Both the position numbers and the translations under genes were made by a program. Under the pieces are notes generated by a model. The model was not told the origin of the DNA. It made no database searches and saw only the letters and a program-made list of their open reading frames with translations. This document shows positions 1-5,665 of a stretch of DNA of 5,825 nt, piece after piece; the first letter of the stretch is position 1, and every line of letters begins with the position of its first letter. Source of the DNA: Verrucomicrobiota bacterium (GTDB taxonomy: Bacteria; Verrucomicrobiota; Verrucomicrobiia; Opitutales; Opitutaceae); contig RFJS01000098.1 of NCBI GenBank assembly GCA_003694825.1, forward strand, positions 1 to 5,825, in the 5' to 3' direction.

Positions 1-465
1 GGTCATGGCCGACTTCACCTTCTTCGTCAGCTTGACGGACGCCTCGAAGTAATCCGCGACCTTGGCGAGGATTTCGGCGAGGCCGCCGCTGGCCTCGCCG
101 GCCTCGACCATCGAGACGAAGAGCGCCGGGAAGGCATTGGGGAATTTCTTGACCGCCGCGGAAAACGACGTGCCGGAGGCGATGTCGGCCCGGACGTCGC
201 GAATGATGATCCGGAAGACCTGATCCTCGGTCTGCTCCTGAAGCGCATCGAGCGCCGAGACCAGCGGAAGACCGGCGTCGAGCATCGAGGCGAGCTGTTG
301 GGTGAAGACCGCGAGCGTGGCCAGCTTCAGCTTGTAGCCCTTCGCCTTTTTCTCGAGTGACTTCTGCTTGGCCAGCGCCTGCACCGAACGAGAGCCGGCC
401 CGACGTTGCACGGGGGCTTTCAAGCCGGACGCTCCGGCGGTCGAGGATGAAGATAGAAAAGCCAT
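1..465 (-). CDS. PilC/GspF-family inner-membrane platform protein, N-terminal part (type IV pilus or type II secretion)
   Basis: Partial gene: it starts at ATG 463-465 and is still open at base 1, giving the first 155 residues. The translation has a polar, Ser/Lys/Arg-rich head (about residues 1-47), then a recognisable first T2SSF domain from about residue 50 to the edge. That domain includes FTQQLASMLDAGLPL near 54-68, ALDALQEQTED at 71-81 and SMVEAGEASGGL at 118-129. Proteins of this family sit in the inner membrane and act as the platform linking the assembly ATPase to the pilus or pseudopilus base. The start is supported by an AGGAG box 4 bases upstream. Canonical PilC proteins carry a longer N-terminal region before the first T2SSF domain; here it is replaced by a short low-complexity stretch. 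The sequence does not decide between pilus and secretion use. The gene is divergent from the tRNA/rsmE side. Confidence 0.9.
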   Translation of the reverse strand, partial: MAFLSSSSTAGASGLKAPVQRRAGSRSVQALAKQKSLEKKAKGYKLKLATLAVFTQQLASMLDAGLPLVSALDALQEQTEDQVFRIIIRDVRADIASGTSFSAAVKKFPNAFPALFVSMVEAGEASGGLAEILAKVADYFEASVKLTKKVKSAMT

Positions 466-469
466 GGTT

Positions 470-474
470 CTCCT
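470..474 (-). promoter_or_regulatory. Shine-Dalgarno box of the pilC-like gene
   Basis: On the minus strand this reads AGGAG, followed by AACC and then the ATG. It is the clearest ribosome binding site near the left end and fixes the start of the pilC-like gene at 465. Confidence 0.7.
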
Positions 475-527
475 GAAAAAGCTCGTGCCCTGCGCCAGGT
501 TGGACGCATAGATGTGGCAAGTTTACC

Positions 528-555
528 TTGACCGAGCTAATCGGAGGTGTACCGA
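528..555 (+). promoter_or_regulatory. Possible sigma70-type promoter for the tRNA-Gly gene
   Basis: TTGACC (528-533) is a 5/6 match to the -35 consensus. After a 16-base spacer comes TACCGA (550-555), a weak -10 candidate. Initiation would fall around 562, about 9 bases before the mature tRNA 5' end, which is a sensible leader length. The -10 match is poor, so this is a suggestion from position and the -35 box only. Confidence 0.3.
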
Positions 556-570
556 AGCATCTTAACCGAA

Positions 571-644
571 GCGGGCATAGTTTAGTGGTAAAACCTCTGC
601 CTTCCAAGCAGATGTCGACAGTTCGATTCTGTCTGCCCGCACCA
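571..644 (+). tRNA. tRNA-Gly (anticodon TCC)
   Basis: A full cloverleaf folds by eye. The acceptor stem GCGGGCA (571-577) pairs perfectly with TGCCCGC (634-640). The D arm is GTTTAGTGGTAAAAC (580-594). The anticodon stem TCTGC (596-600) pairs with GCAGA (608-612) around the loop CTTCCAA, giving anticodon TCC at 603-605 (glycine; reads GGA and, by wobble, GGG). The variable loop is 613-616. The T stem GACAG (617-621) pairs with CTGTC (629-633) around the loop TTCGATT. The discriminator is A641, and CCA is encoded at 642-644. Bacterial tRNA-Gly usually has U at the discriminator, so A is unusual. The rsmE gene begins 110 bases downstream on the same strand and may be reached by read-through. 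Confidence 0.96.
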
Positions 645-716
645 CTTTTCACACCGGCTGTGCGCAACGCCGGCGCCGCTCCCGCGGAGAGAGGAACTGG
701 CCGGAAATTCCTGTTG

Positions 717-732
717 TCCGGCATGCGCCGGA
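717..732 (+). other. Small perfect hairpin between tRNA-Gly and rsmE
   Basis: TCCGGC (717-722) and GCCGGA (727-732) form a 6-bp perfect stem with a 4-base loop, ATGC. No T-run follows, so it is not a standard intrinsic terminator. It could be a processing or stabilising element in a tRNA-rsmE transcript, or chance in GC-rich DNA. Confidence 0.3.
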
Positions 733-754
733 TTCACCCACGGGGCCGACATCC

Positions 755-1483
755 GTGAATCTCATTCTCTTCGAAGCGCCTCTCCCGGAAACACTTCTGC
801 GTGGCGGCGATCCCCGTGCCCGCCACGTCCGCGACGTCCTTCGGCGTCGCCCCGGCGACACGTTCGATTGCGGCGCGATCGACGGCCCCCGGGGGAAAGC
901 CACCGTTGTCGCCGACACGGCCGAGGGCCTGCGGCTGCGCTTTGCCTGGGAAAGCGCCCCGCCCCCGCCTCTCGATCCCATCGTCCTCCTCGTCGGTCTG
1001 CCCAGGCCGCAGACGGCGCGCAAGATCCTGCGGGAGGCCACCGCCCTCGGCCTTTCCCGTTTCCGCTTCTTTGCCAGCGGCCGGGGCGAGCCCGGCTACG
1101 CGGCCAGCTCCCTCTGGCGCGGAGACGCCGTGCGGCGGCTGCTCATCGAAGGGGCCGAGCAAGCCTTCTGCACCCGCCTGCCCGAGGTGGCCCTCCACGC
1201 ATCCCTTTCCGAAGCCCTCGAGGCCGAGGCGACGGCGAACGCCACACGCGTGGCACTCGACAACTACGAGGCGCCCCGCGGCCTCGGCGCACTACCTGCC
1301 GAGCCGCACACCCCGGTCATCGTGGCCGTCGGCAGCGAACGCGGGTGGACGGCCGATGAACGGGACAGCCTGCGCCGCGCCCGCTTCGAACTCCGGCACC
1401 TCGGACCGCGCGTGCTGCGCACCGAGACCGCCTGTGTGGCCGCCCTCGCGATCATCAGGGAGCGCCTCGGTCGCTACCGGTAG
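755..1483 (+). CDS. rsmE: RsmE-family 16S rRNA (uracil-1498-N3)-methyltransferase
   Basis: The 242-residue product matches RsmE in length and layout. RsmE is a cytoplasmic SPOUT-class enzyme that uses S-adenosylmethionine to methylate N3 of U1498 in 16S rRNA of the 30S subunit. An N-terminal PUA-like part carries RARHVRDVLRRRPGDTF (21-37). The C-terminal SPOUT part carries the trefoil-knot signature GSERGWT (193-199) and LGPRVLRTETACVAAL (216-231), the SAM-binding knot. GSERGW replaces the common GPEGGF, and the middle region (RPQTARKILREATALGL, 84-100) also departs from the textbook sequence, so this is a divergent branch. The start is GTG at 755, giving the family-typical MNLILFE beginning. 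Only a weak GGGG box (742-745) lies upstream. It ends TAG at 1481-1483 and converges on rsmD. A related SPOUT target cannot be excluded. Confidence 0.9.
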   Translation: MNLILFEAPLPETLLRGGDPRARHVRDVLRRRPGDTFDCGAIDGPRGKATVVADTAEGLRLRFAWESAPPPPLDPIVLLVGLPRPQTARKILREATALGLSRFRFFASGRGEPGYAASSLWRGDAVRRLLIEGAEQAFCTRLPEVALHASLSEALEAEATANATRVALDNYEAPRGLGALPAEPHTPVIVAVGSERGWTADERDSLRRARFELRHLGPRVLRTETACVAALAIIRERLGRYR

Positions 1484-1486
1484 CCC

Positions 1487-1575
1487 CGCCGAAGCCGCCA
1501 GCCGGCAAGAAGCGACCTTCCGACCCGGCCCATCGCCGTCCCGGGCACAGGGCTGGCCGCCAGGCGGCTTCGGCG
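1487..1575. repeat. 13-bp perfect inverted repeat in the rsmE/rsmD convergent spacer
   Basis: CGCCGAAGCCGCC (1487-1499) is the exact reverse complement of GGCGGCTTCGGCG (1563-1575). Inside it, GCCGGC (1501-1506) can pair with GCTGGC (1552-1557) with one G-U, and CCCGG (1524-1528) with CCGGG (1541-1545), so the rsmE-strand RNA could form one long interrupted hairpin. It begins 3 bases after the rsmE stop. No T-run is present on either strand, so it is not a textbook terminator, but its place between convergent genes suggests a 3'-end or transcript-stability role. Confidence 0.55.
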
Positions 1576-1607
1576 ATGAGCAGGCTGGCCGGCTTTGGAG
1601 ACAGCCG

Positions 1608-2171
1608 CTACTGCGGCGCAAATACACAGCAGGTGGGTTGTCCCCGCCCCTTGCCGATACGGCGGATGAAGCGCCACCCCGGGGAGGCGAGTTCCTGCTC
1701 TCCGGGCACCTGAAAGACCAGCCGGGCCTCGGGAACGTCTCGAATAAACCCGGCACAACGGCGAAAGAGGCTCTCGGCCAGCGCTTCGATCTGCGCAAAG
1801 GGCGGATCGACAAAGATCAGATCCACCTTCAGCCCCGGCGGCGGCGTCCACAGCAAGGCATCGCCGCAGACGGCCGCCAGGTCCCGCGGCGATCGTCCCG
1901 AACTCTTCGATACCGAGGCGATATTCGCCTTCAATGCCGCCACCGCCCCCCGGTGCTGCTCGACAAACCAGCCGCCGGCCGCCCCGCGGCTGAACGCCTC
2001 CAGGCCATAGCTGCCGGTCCCGGCAAACAGATCGAGAAACCACGCGCCCGCCACGCGCCCGCCCAGGCTGGAAAACACCGCCTGCCGCAGCCGATCCGTC
2101 GCGGGCCGAAAATCATGCCCCCGGGGAATTTTCAGCACGATGCCGCGCGCCGCTCCGCCGCTGATTCTCAT
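1608..2171 (-). CDS. rsmD: RsmD-family 16S rRNA (guanine-966-N2)-methyltransferase
   Basis: The 187-residue product has the typical RsmD length and motifs. RsmD is a cytoplasmic Rossmann-fold enzyme that uses S-adenosylmethionine to methylate N2 of G966 in 16S rRNA. MRISGGAARG opens the protein. RPATDRLRQAVFSSLG (22-37) is the family-specific segment. LDLFAGTGSYGLEAF (46-60) is the SAM-binding glycine-rich loop, and DPPF (122-125) is the N-methyltransferase catalytic motif IV (DPPY in many relatives). The start is ATG 2169-2171 and the stop TAG at 1608-1610. No clear Shine-Dalgarno box is visible. It lies 32 bases behind mlaA on the same strand and is probably the last gene of the mla transcript. 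It has no known functional link to lipid transport. Other DPPF/Y N-methyltransferases are the only real alternative, and the N-terminal motif argues for RsmD. Confidence 0.93.
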   Translation of the reverse strand: MRISGGAARGIVLKIPRGHDFRPATDRLRQAVFSSLGGRVAGAWFLDLFAGTGSYGLEAFSRGAAGGWFVEQHRGAVAALKANIASVSKSSGRSPRDLAAVCGDALLWTPPPGLKVDLIFVDPPFAQIEALAESLFRRCAGFIRDVPEARLVFQVPGEQELASPGWRFIRRIGKGRGQPTCCVFAPQ

Positions 2172-2203
2172 CGGCCAATCGTGATCTGCGCCTCAACCCG
2201 CAA

Positions 2204-2998
2204 TCAACGCTTCACCTCATTGTCGCGGTATTGCAGATACCCGTTGCGCATGGCGATGTAGGGATCGACCGACATGCGCTGGAGTTCCTCAAAGGTGCGC
2301 AACCGGTCCGGCAATTCCCGCAGTGTGTTGGTCGTCAGGTAGGCCAATCCCCACTCCCACTCCAGGCCACGCGCGAGCCGGCGATTCACCGGCGAGAGCA
2401 TCGCGTCGCCGAAACTGCCGGCCAGCTCCCGGGCCGAAGACGGTCCGAGAAACGGCAGCACGAGGTAGGGGCCGTGGCCGATGCCCCATCGGCCGAAGGC
2501 CTGCCCGATATCCTCCGAGGGCACCTGCAAGCCCGGATCCTGCCCCGCGATATCGAAAAAGCCGCCAACCCCGACGGTCGTGTTGACCACGAACTTCGCA
2601 ACCTCCTTCAGCCCCCGGTCGACCTTGCCCTGGAGCAGGCACCCGACAAACCGGACCGGAAAGCGCAGGTTGGTGAAGAAACTGCTCAAACCCCGCCGCC
2701 CCAGCGGCGGCACGACGGTCTCGTAGCCGTTGGCAATCGGGCGCAGGGCATACTTCACCGCCGTGTTGTTGAACTTGAACATCGCCCGGTTGAATCCCTC
2801 GAACGGATCGTTCACGACGGGCACCGCATACTCGTCGAGATCCTCGAAGTCCTCGTCATCGAGGGAAGCGTCTTCGTCCATGGCCTCCAGCGGATCCTCG
2901 GGCGTCTCCTGCGCCAGGGCCCCGGTGCTGAGCAACCATGCGGCGCAGCCGAGCAGCAGCGCCGCCAGCACTCTCGCCGACCGCTTGCCGGCCGTCAT
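2204..2998 (-). CDS. mlaA: MlaA (VacJ family) outer-membrane phospholipid-transport protein
   Basis: The 264-residue product belongs to the MlaA/VacJ family. MlaA is a doughnut-shaped outer-membrane channel that removes phospholipids from the outer leaflet and passes them to MlaC. Conserved blocks are DPFEGFNRAMFKFN (64-77), FFTNLRFPVRFV (107-118), KFVVNTTVGVGGFFDIA (135-151), the SEDIGQAFGRWGIG block (161-174) and GPYLVLPFLGPSSARE (176-191). Residues 1-29 are an export signal. An LLGC lipobox-like site ends at C18, while ALA/Q at 27-30 is a good signal peptidase I site, so lipidation is uncertain. Residues 31-56 are strikingly acidic (15 of 26 Asp/Glu, no basic residue). The reading frame is open upstream to 3142, but the start at 2998 is preferred: it gives a proper signal peptide, sits behind a strong AAGGGAGGG box and overlaps the mlaC stop by ATGA. 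Confidence 0.95.
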   Translation of the reverse strand: MTAGKRSARVLAALLLGCAAWLLSTGALAQETPEDPLEAMDEDASLDDEDFEDLDEYAVPVVNDPFEGFNRAMFKFNNTAVKYALRPIANGYETVVPPLGRRGLSSFFTNLRFPVRFVGCLLQGKVDRGLKEVAKFVVNTTVGVGGFFDIAGQDPGLQVPSEDIGQAFGRWGIGHGPYLVLPFLGPSSARELAGSFGDAMLSPVNRRLARGLEWEWGLAYLTTNTLRELPDRLRTFEELQRMSVDPYIAMRNGYLQYRDNEVKR

Positions 2999-3603
2999 GA
3001 CGACTGCCCTCCCTTCGCGATGTTCGCCGCCAGCGCATCGAGCAGGGCGACCGCGCCGCCCTTCTGAAGGATGGCCGCGAACTGGGCCCGGTAATTGCCC
3101 ACCATGCTCACGCCTTCGATGATCACGTCGTAGACACGCCAACCGTCCCTGCCGCGCTGCACACGGTAGGCGACTGCGTATGTTTTTCCCTCATACTCCA
3201 CCTGCGTGGGCAGCTCCCAGCGCGTCTCGTTGAGCTGAACCGGCTGGCCATAGTCGATCTTCGGACGGTGCTTCGGCTCGAATCGGTCGGCGTAGGTTCG
3301 CAGCACCAGCGTGCTGAAAAGCTCGACGGCCTTTTCCCGCTGCTCGGGCGTGAATTTCAACCACGGCCGCCCCACGGCCCGGCGCGTGATCCCGGCGAGA
3401 TCGAACCGGTCGCGGAGCACCGGATAGAGACGCTCGGAGAGGCGCGTGCCCGGATCCGGCTCGTCGTAGACGATGCGCATGACCTCCTCGACACTCTCGC
3501 GGAGAAACGTCATCGGATCGTCGGCAGCGTCGGCAGCCTGGGTGCTCAGTGCGGCCGCGACCCAGAACACGGTGGCAGTGATGCGTCGATAAAGTTGTCT
3601 CAT
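2995..3603 (-). CDS. mlaC: MlaC periplasmic phospholipid carrier
   Basis: The 202-residue product is of the MlaC (Ttg2D, toluene-tolerance) family. MlaC is the soluble periplasmic protein that shuttles phospholipid between MlaA in the outer membrane and the MlaFED complex in the inner membrane. Residues 1-26 form a Sec signal peptide (basic head, hydrophobic ATVFWVAAALS, cleavage likely after ADA). The mature part has the family features LAGITRRAVGRPWLKFTPEQ (69-88) and the hallmark WRVYDVIIEGVSMVGNYRAQ (155-174). Length is normal. The start at ATG 3601-3603 has a good AGGAAAGGG box (3611-3619) 7 bases upstream. The start overlaps the mlaD stop by 4 bases, and its own TGA overlaps the mlaA start in the same way. 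Confidence 0.96.
   Translation of the reverse strand: MRQLYRRITATVFWVAAALSTQAADAADDPMTFLRESVEEVMRIVYDEPDPGTRLSERLYPVLRDRFDLAGITRRAVGRPWLKFTPEQREKAVELFSTLVLRTYADRFEPKHRPKIDYGQPVQLNETRWELPTQVEYEGKTYAVAYRVQRGRDGWRVYDVIIEGVSMVGNYRAQFAAILQKGGAVALLDALAANIAKGGQSS
3007..3015 (-). promoter_or_regulatory. Shine-Dalgarno box deciding the mlaA start
   Basis: The minus strand reads AAGGGAGGG, then 8 bases, then ATG at 2998. It lies inside the end of mlaC and argues against the longer upstream starts in the same frame. Confidence 0.7.
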
Positions 3604-4073
3604 GGCTCATCCCTTTCCTGCTTTTGCTGCACCGAACCGAAGGCGAATCGGCTCACGAGCGACTCGATGTCCACCGCCGATTCCGTTTCCGTCAGCAATC
3701 CTCCCGGACCGACGTAATCCATCTCCACGCCCGGCTGCACGGCAAGGTATTTGTCGCCGATGAGGCCGCTCGTCTTCACCGAGACGATTGAATCCACCGG
3801 CAATTGCACATCGGCGCGAATCCGCATGTCCACGATCGCGGAATAGTCCTCCGTATTCAGCCGAACCGCCTCCACCTTGCCCACGGTCACTCCCGAGATG
3901 GCAACGCGGGCGCCGGGATTGAGGCCGCCGACGTTCGAGAAACGCGCGCTCACCATGTAGGTCTCCTCTCCCATCAGCGCGCCTCCGCCGATGCTCAGCG
4001 CCAGATAGGCCACGGCCGCGAGGCCGAGCACGACGAAGGTGCCCACGAAAAGCTCGAGTCTGTTTGTTCTCAT
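3600..4073 (-). CDS. mlaD: MlaD, MCE-domain substrate-binding protein of the Mla transporter
   Basis: The 157-residue product is a single-MCE-domain protein. MlaD forms a hexameric ring, anchored in the inner membrane and facing the periplasm, through which phospholipid passes between MlaFE and MlaC. One N-terminal transmembrane helix (about 9-28) is followed by the MCE domain (about 38-116) with ARFSNVGGLNPGARVAISGV (43-62) and the hallmark TSGLIGDKYLAV (101-112). The segment DIESLVSRFAFGS (135-147) corresponds to the pore-lining C-terminal helix of E. coli MlaD. The tail beyond it is short (10 residues), making this shorter than E. coli MlaD. Its ATG overlaps the mlaF stop (ATGA) and no Shine-Dalgarno box is visible, so translation probably depends on coupling to mlaF. 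Confidence 0.96.
   Translation of the reverse strand: MRTNRLELFVGTFVVLGLAAVAYLALSIGGGALMGEETYMVSARFSNVGGLNPGARVAISGVTVGKVEAVRLNTEDYSAIVDMRIRADVQLPVDSIVSVKTSGLIGDKYLAVQPGVEMDYVGPGGLLTETESAVDIESLVSRFAFGSVQQKQERDEP
3611..3619 (-). promoter_or_regulatory. Shine-Dalgarno box of mlaC
   Basis: The minus strand reads AGGAAAGGG, 7 bases before the ATG at 3603. It lies inside the 3' end of mlaD and supports efficient reinitiation at mlaC. Confidence 0.65.
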
Positions 4074-4882
4074 GTCGTTGTCGGGTGGGAGAGGTTGGAA
4101 GCCTGCCGGACACGCGCGATCTCACGGCGCAGATCCTCCACGCTGTCGCGAAACGACCGCACCGATTCGTCCGCGCAGGCGGAAAATTCCGCAGGTGTGC
4201 CTTGAAACCGGATACGCCCTCCGTCGAGCAGCGCCACGCGGTCGGCGACGACGAGCGCCTCGTCGAGATCGTGAGTCACCACGACGGCGGTGAAACCGAG
4301 GGCCCGCTGGTAGCGGGCGATCATGGCGAAGACGGCGTTGCGGCGAAGCGGATCGAGCCCGGCCGTCGGCTCGTCGAAGAGGACCAGCTGCGGGCCGGTC
4401 ACGAGCGCCCGCGCCAGGGCGACTCGTTTCTGCATGCCGCCCGAAAGTTCCGAGGGATAGCGGTCGCGCGCCTCGGCGAGCTCGAGCTGCTCGAGCACCG
4501 CGATGGCGCGCCGGGTGAATTCGCGGCGCGAGAGGCGCGTGGTCTGCTCGAGCGGCAGGTAGACATTCTCCAGGACCGTGAGCGAATCGAGCAATGCGTT
4601 GCTCTGGAAAAGGTAGCTGCAGCGGCTGCGAAAGGCGGTCCGCGTGCCCGGATCATCGGCCCGCAACGGCTTGCCCTCGAAACAGATCTCGCCCGCGTCC
4701 GGCCTGAGCACACCACCGAGACACTTCAGAAAGACCGACTTGCCCGTGCCGCTCTTGCCCACGACGCACGTCACCGACCCCGGCGGGACAGCGAGGTCGA
4801 CGCCCTTGAGCACCTCGTTGTCCCCAAAGCGTTTTCTCAAACCACGGGCCTCCAGCAGCGGTGTCTGTCCGATGGTGGTCAT
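4070..4882 (-). CDS. mlaF: MlaF, ATPase of the Mla phospholipid ABC transporter
   Basis: The 270-residue product is a complete ABC ATPase that powers MlaFED on the cytoplasmic side of the inner membrane. All motifs are intact: Walker A GKSGTGKS (42-49), Q-loop Gln93 in YLFQSNALLDSLTVLENV (90-107), signature LSGGMQKR (146-153), Walker B VLFDEP (167-172) with Glu171, D-loop GLDP (175-178) and switch His204 in VVTHDLDEA. The C-terminal tail (about 238-261) is a predicted amphipathic helix with hydrophobic residues at V241, F244, V248, L251, I255 and V258, a clean heptad a/d spacing, ending in a polar SNLSHPTTT. In E. coli the MlaF tail takes part in dimer contacts near MlaB; no mlaB gene is present here. 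It begins 6 bases after the mlaE stop with no Shine-Dalgarno box, suggesting coupled translation. Confidence 0.95.
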   Translation of the reverse strand: MTTIGQTPLLEARGLRKRFGDNEVLKGVDLAVPPGSVTCVVGKSGTGKSVFLKCLGGVLRPDAGEICFEGKPLRADDPGTRTAFRSRCSYLFQSNALLDSLTVLENVYLPLEQTTRLSRREFTRRAIAVLEQLELAEARDRYPSELSGGMQKRVALARALVTGPQLVLFDEPTAGLDPLRRNAVFAMIARYQRALGFTAVVVTHDLDEALVVADRVALLDGGRIRFQGTPAEFSACADESVRSFRDSVEDLRREIARVRQASNLSHPTTT

Positions 4883-4888
4883 GGCAGG

Positions 4889-5665
4889 TCAGATCAGCGC
4901 CGAGGTGATCAAGTAGTCGGCCGCGAGGATCGCGATACTCGAGAGCACCACGGCCCGCGTGGTCGAATAGCTCACCGCCTTGGCTCCCGTGAGCCCCGCG
5001 CGCCGGTGGGCGTTGAAACCGTTGTGACAGCAAATGGCCGTCGTGATCAGACCGAAGACAACCGCCTTGATCAAACACTCGCGCACGTCGCCCGGCTCCA
5101 CGGCGCGCATCACGGCCGTCCAGTAAACCCCGCCATCCACGTGCAAAAGCACCGAGCCGGACAGCCACCCGCCGACGATGCCGATCAGCGTGAACAGCGC
5201 GGCATGGATGGGAAAAACCACGATCGAGACGAGCAGCCGCGGCGCCACCAGATAACGCCGGGGATCGATCCCCATCGTCTCCAGCGCGTCGATCTGCTCC
5301 GAATTGCGCTGAATGCCGATCTCCGCCGCCATGGCCGATCCTGCCTGCCCCACGACCATCAGCGCGGCCAGCACCGGCCCCAACTCCCGGGTCAGCGTCA
5401 GGGAAACCAACGTGCCCAGCAGCCCCTCCGAGCCGAACCGCGACAGCACGTAATACCCCTGCAACCCGAGCACCAATCCGGCAAAGGCCCCCACGATGAG
5501 CACGACCGGCAGGCACCGCACACCCTGTTCATTGACCGCCCAGACCATCCGCCGCAGCAGCCGCGGCGCCCCCACCGCCGACGCCAGGGCCCGCGAGGTA
5601 AACATCGCGTAATCCCCCAGCTCGGCAACCGCCCCGAGCGTCATGCGGCCAATCGCTTGCAACAT
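4889..5665 (-). CDS. mlaE: MlaE, permease of the Mla phospholipid ABC transporter
   Basis: The 258-residue product matches the length and motifs of the MlaE permease (PF02405 family), which forms the inner-membrane core beneath MlaD. Several hydrophobic helices are visible (about 50-70, 92-110, 141-171, 196-213, 236-255). The family signature runs through RELGPVLAALMVVGQAGSAM (93-112), AAEIGIQRNSEQIDALETMG (113-132) and YLVAPR (138-143). The usual GRAGSA reads GQAGSA, with Gln107 in place of the commonly conserved Arg. CLIKAVVFGLITTAI (197-211) matches the later helix of E. coli MlaE. No STAS domain is fused at the N-terminus. The chosen start is ATG at 5665; the frame stays open to a TTG at 5731, but the ATG gives the normal family length. 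No strong ribosome binding site is seen. It is the first gene of the operon. Confidence 0.94.
   Translation of the reverse strand: MLQAIGRMTLGAVAELGDYAMFTSRALASAVGAPRLLRRMVWAVNEQGVRCLPVVLIVGAFAGLVLGLQGYYVLSRFGSEGLLGTLVSLTLTRELGPVLAALMVVGQAGSAMAAEIGIQRNSEQIDALETMGIDPRRYLVAPRLLVSIVVFPIHAALFTLIGIVGGWLSGSVLLHVDGGVYWTAVMRAVEPGDVRECLIKAVVFGLITTAICCHNGFNAHRRAGLTGAKAVSYSTTRAVVLSSIAILAADYLITSALI

Noticed and set aside
717..732. Hairpin as an intrinsic terminator of the tRNA gene
   Set aside because: The stem is only 6 bp and is followed by TTCACCC, not a T-run. It is kept only as a low-confidence structural feature.
801..2261. 486-codon plus-strand open frame across rsmE and rsmD
   Set aside because: It overlaps rsmE out of frame and rsmD antisense, is low in complexity (Pro, Arg, Ser, Ala) and shows no motif. 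It is a GC-bias shadow.
2231..3067. 278-codon plus-strand open frame opposite mlaA
   Set aside because: It is antisense to a well-conserved mlaA and its translation shows no domain or composition typical of a real protein.
2999..3142. Longer N-terminus for mlaA
   Set aside because: The added residues are Arg/Gly-rich shadow sequence inside mlaC and would bury the signal peptide. The ATG at 2998 has a strong Shine-Dalgarno box and an ATGA overlap.
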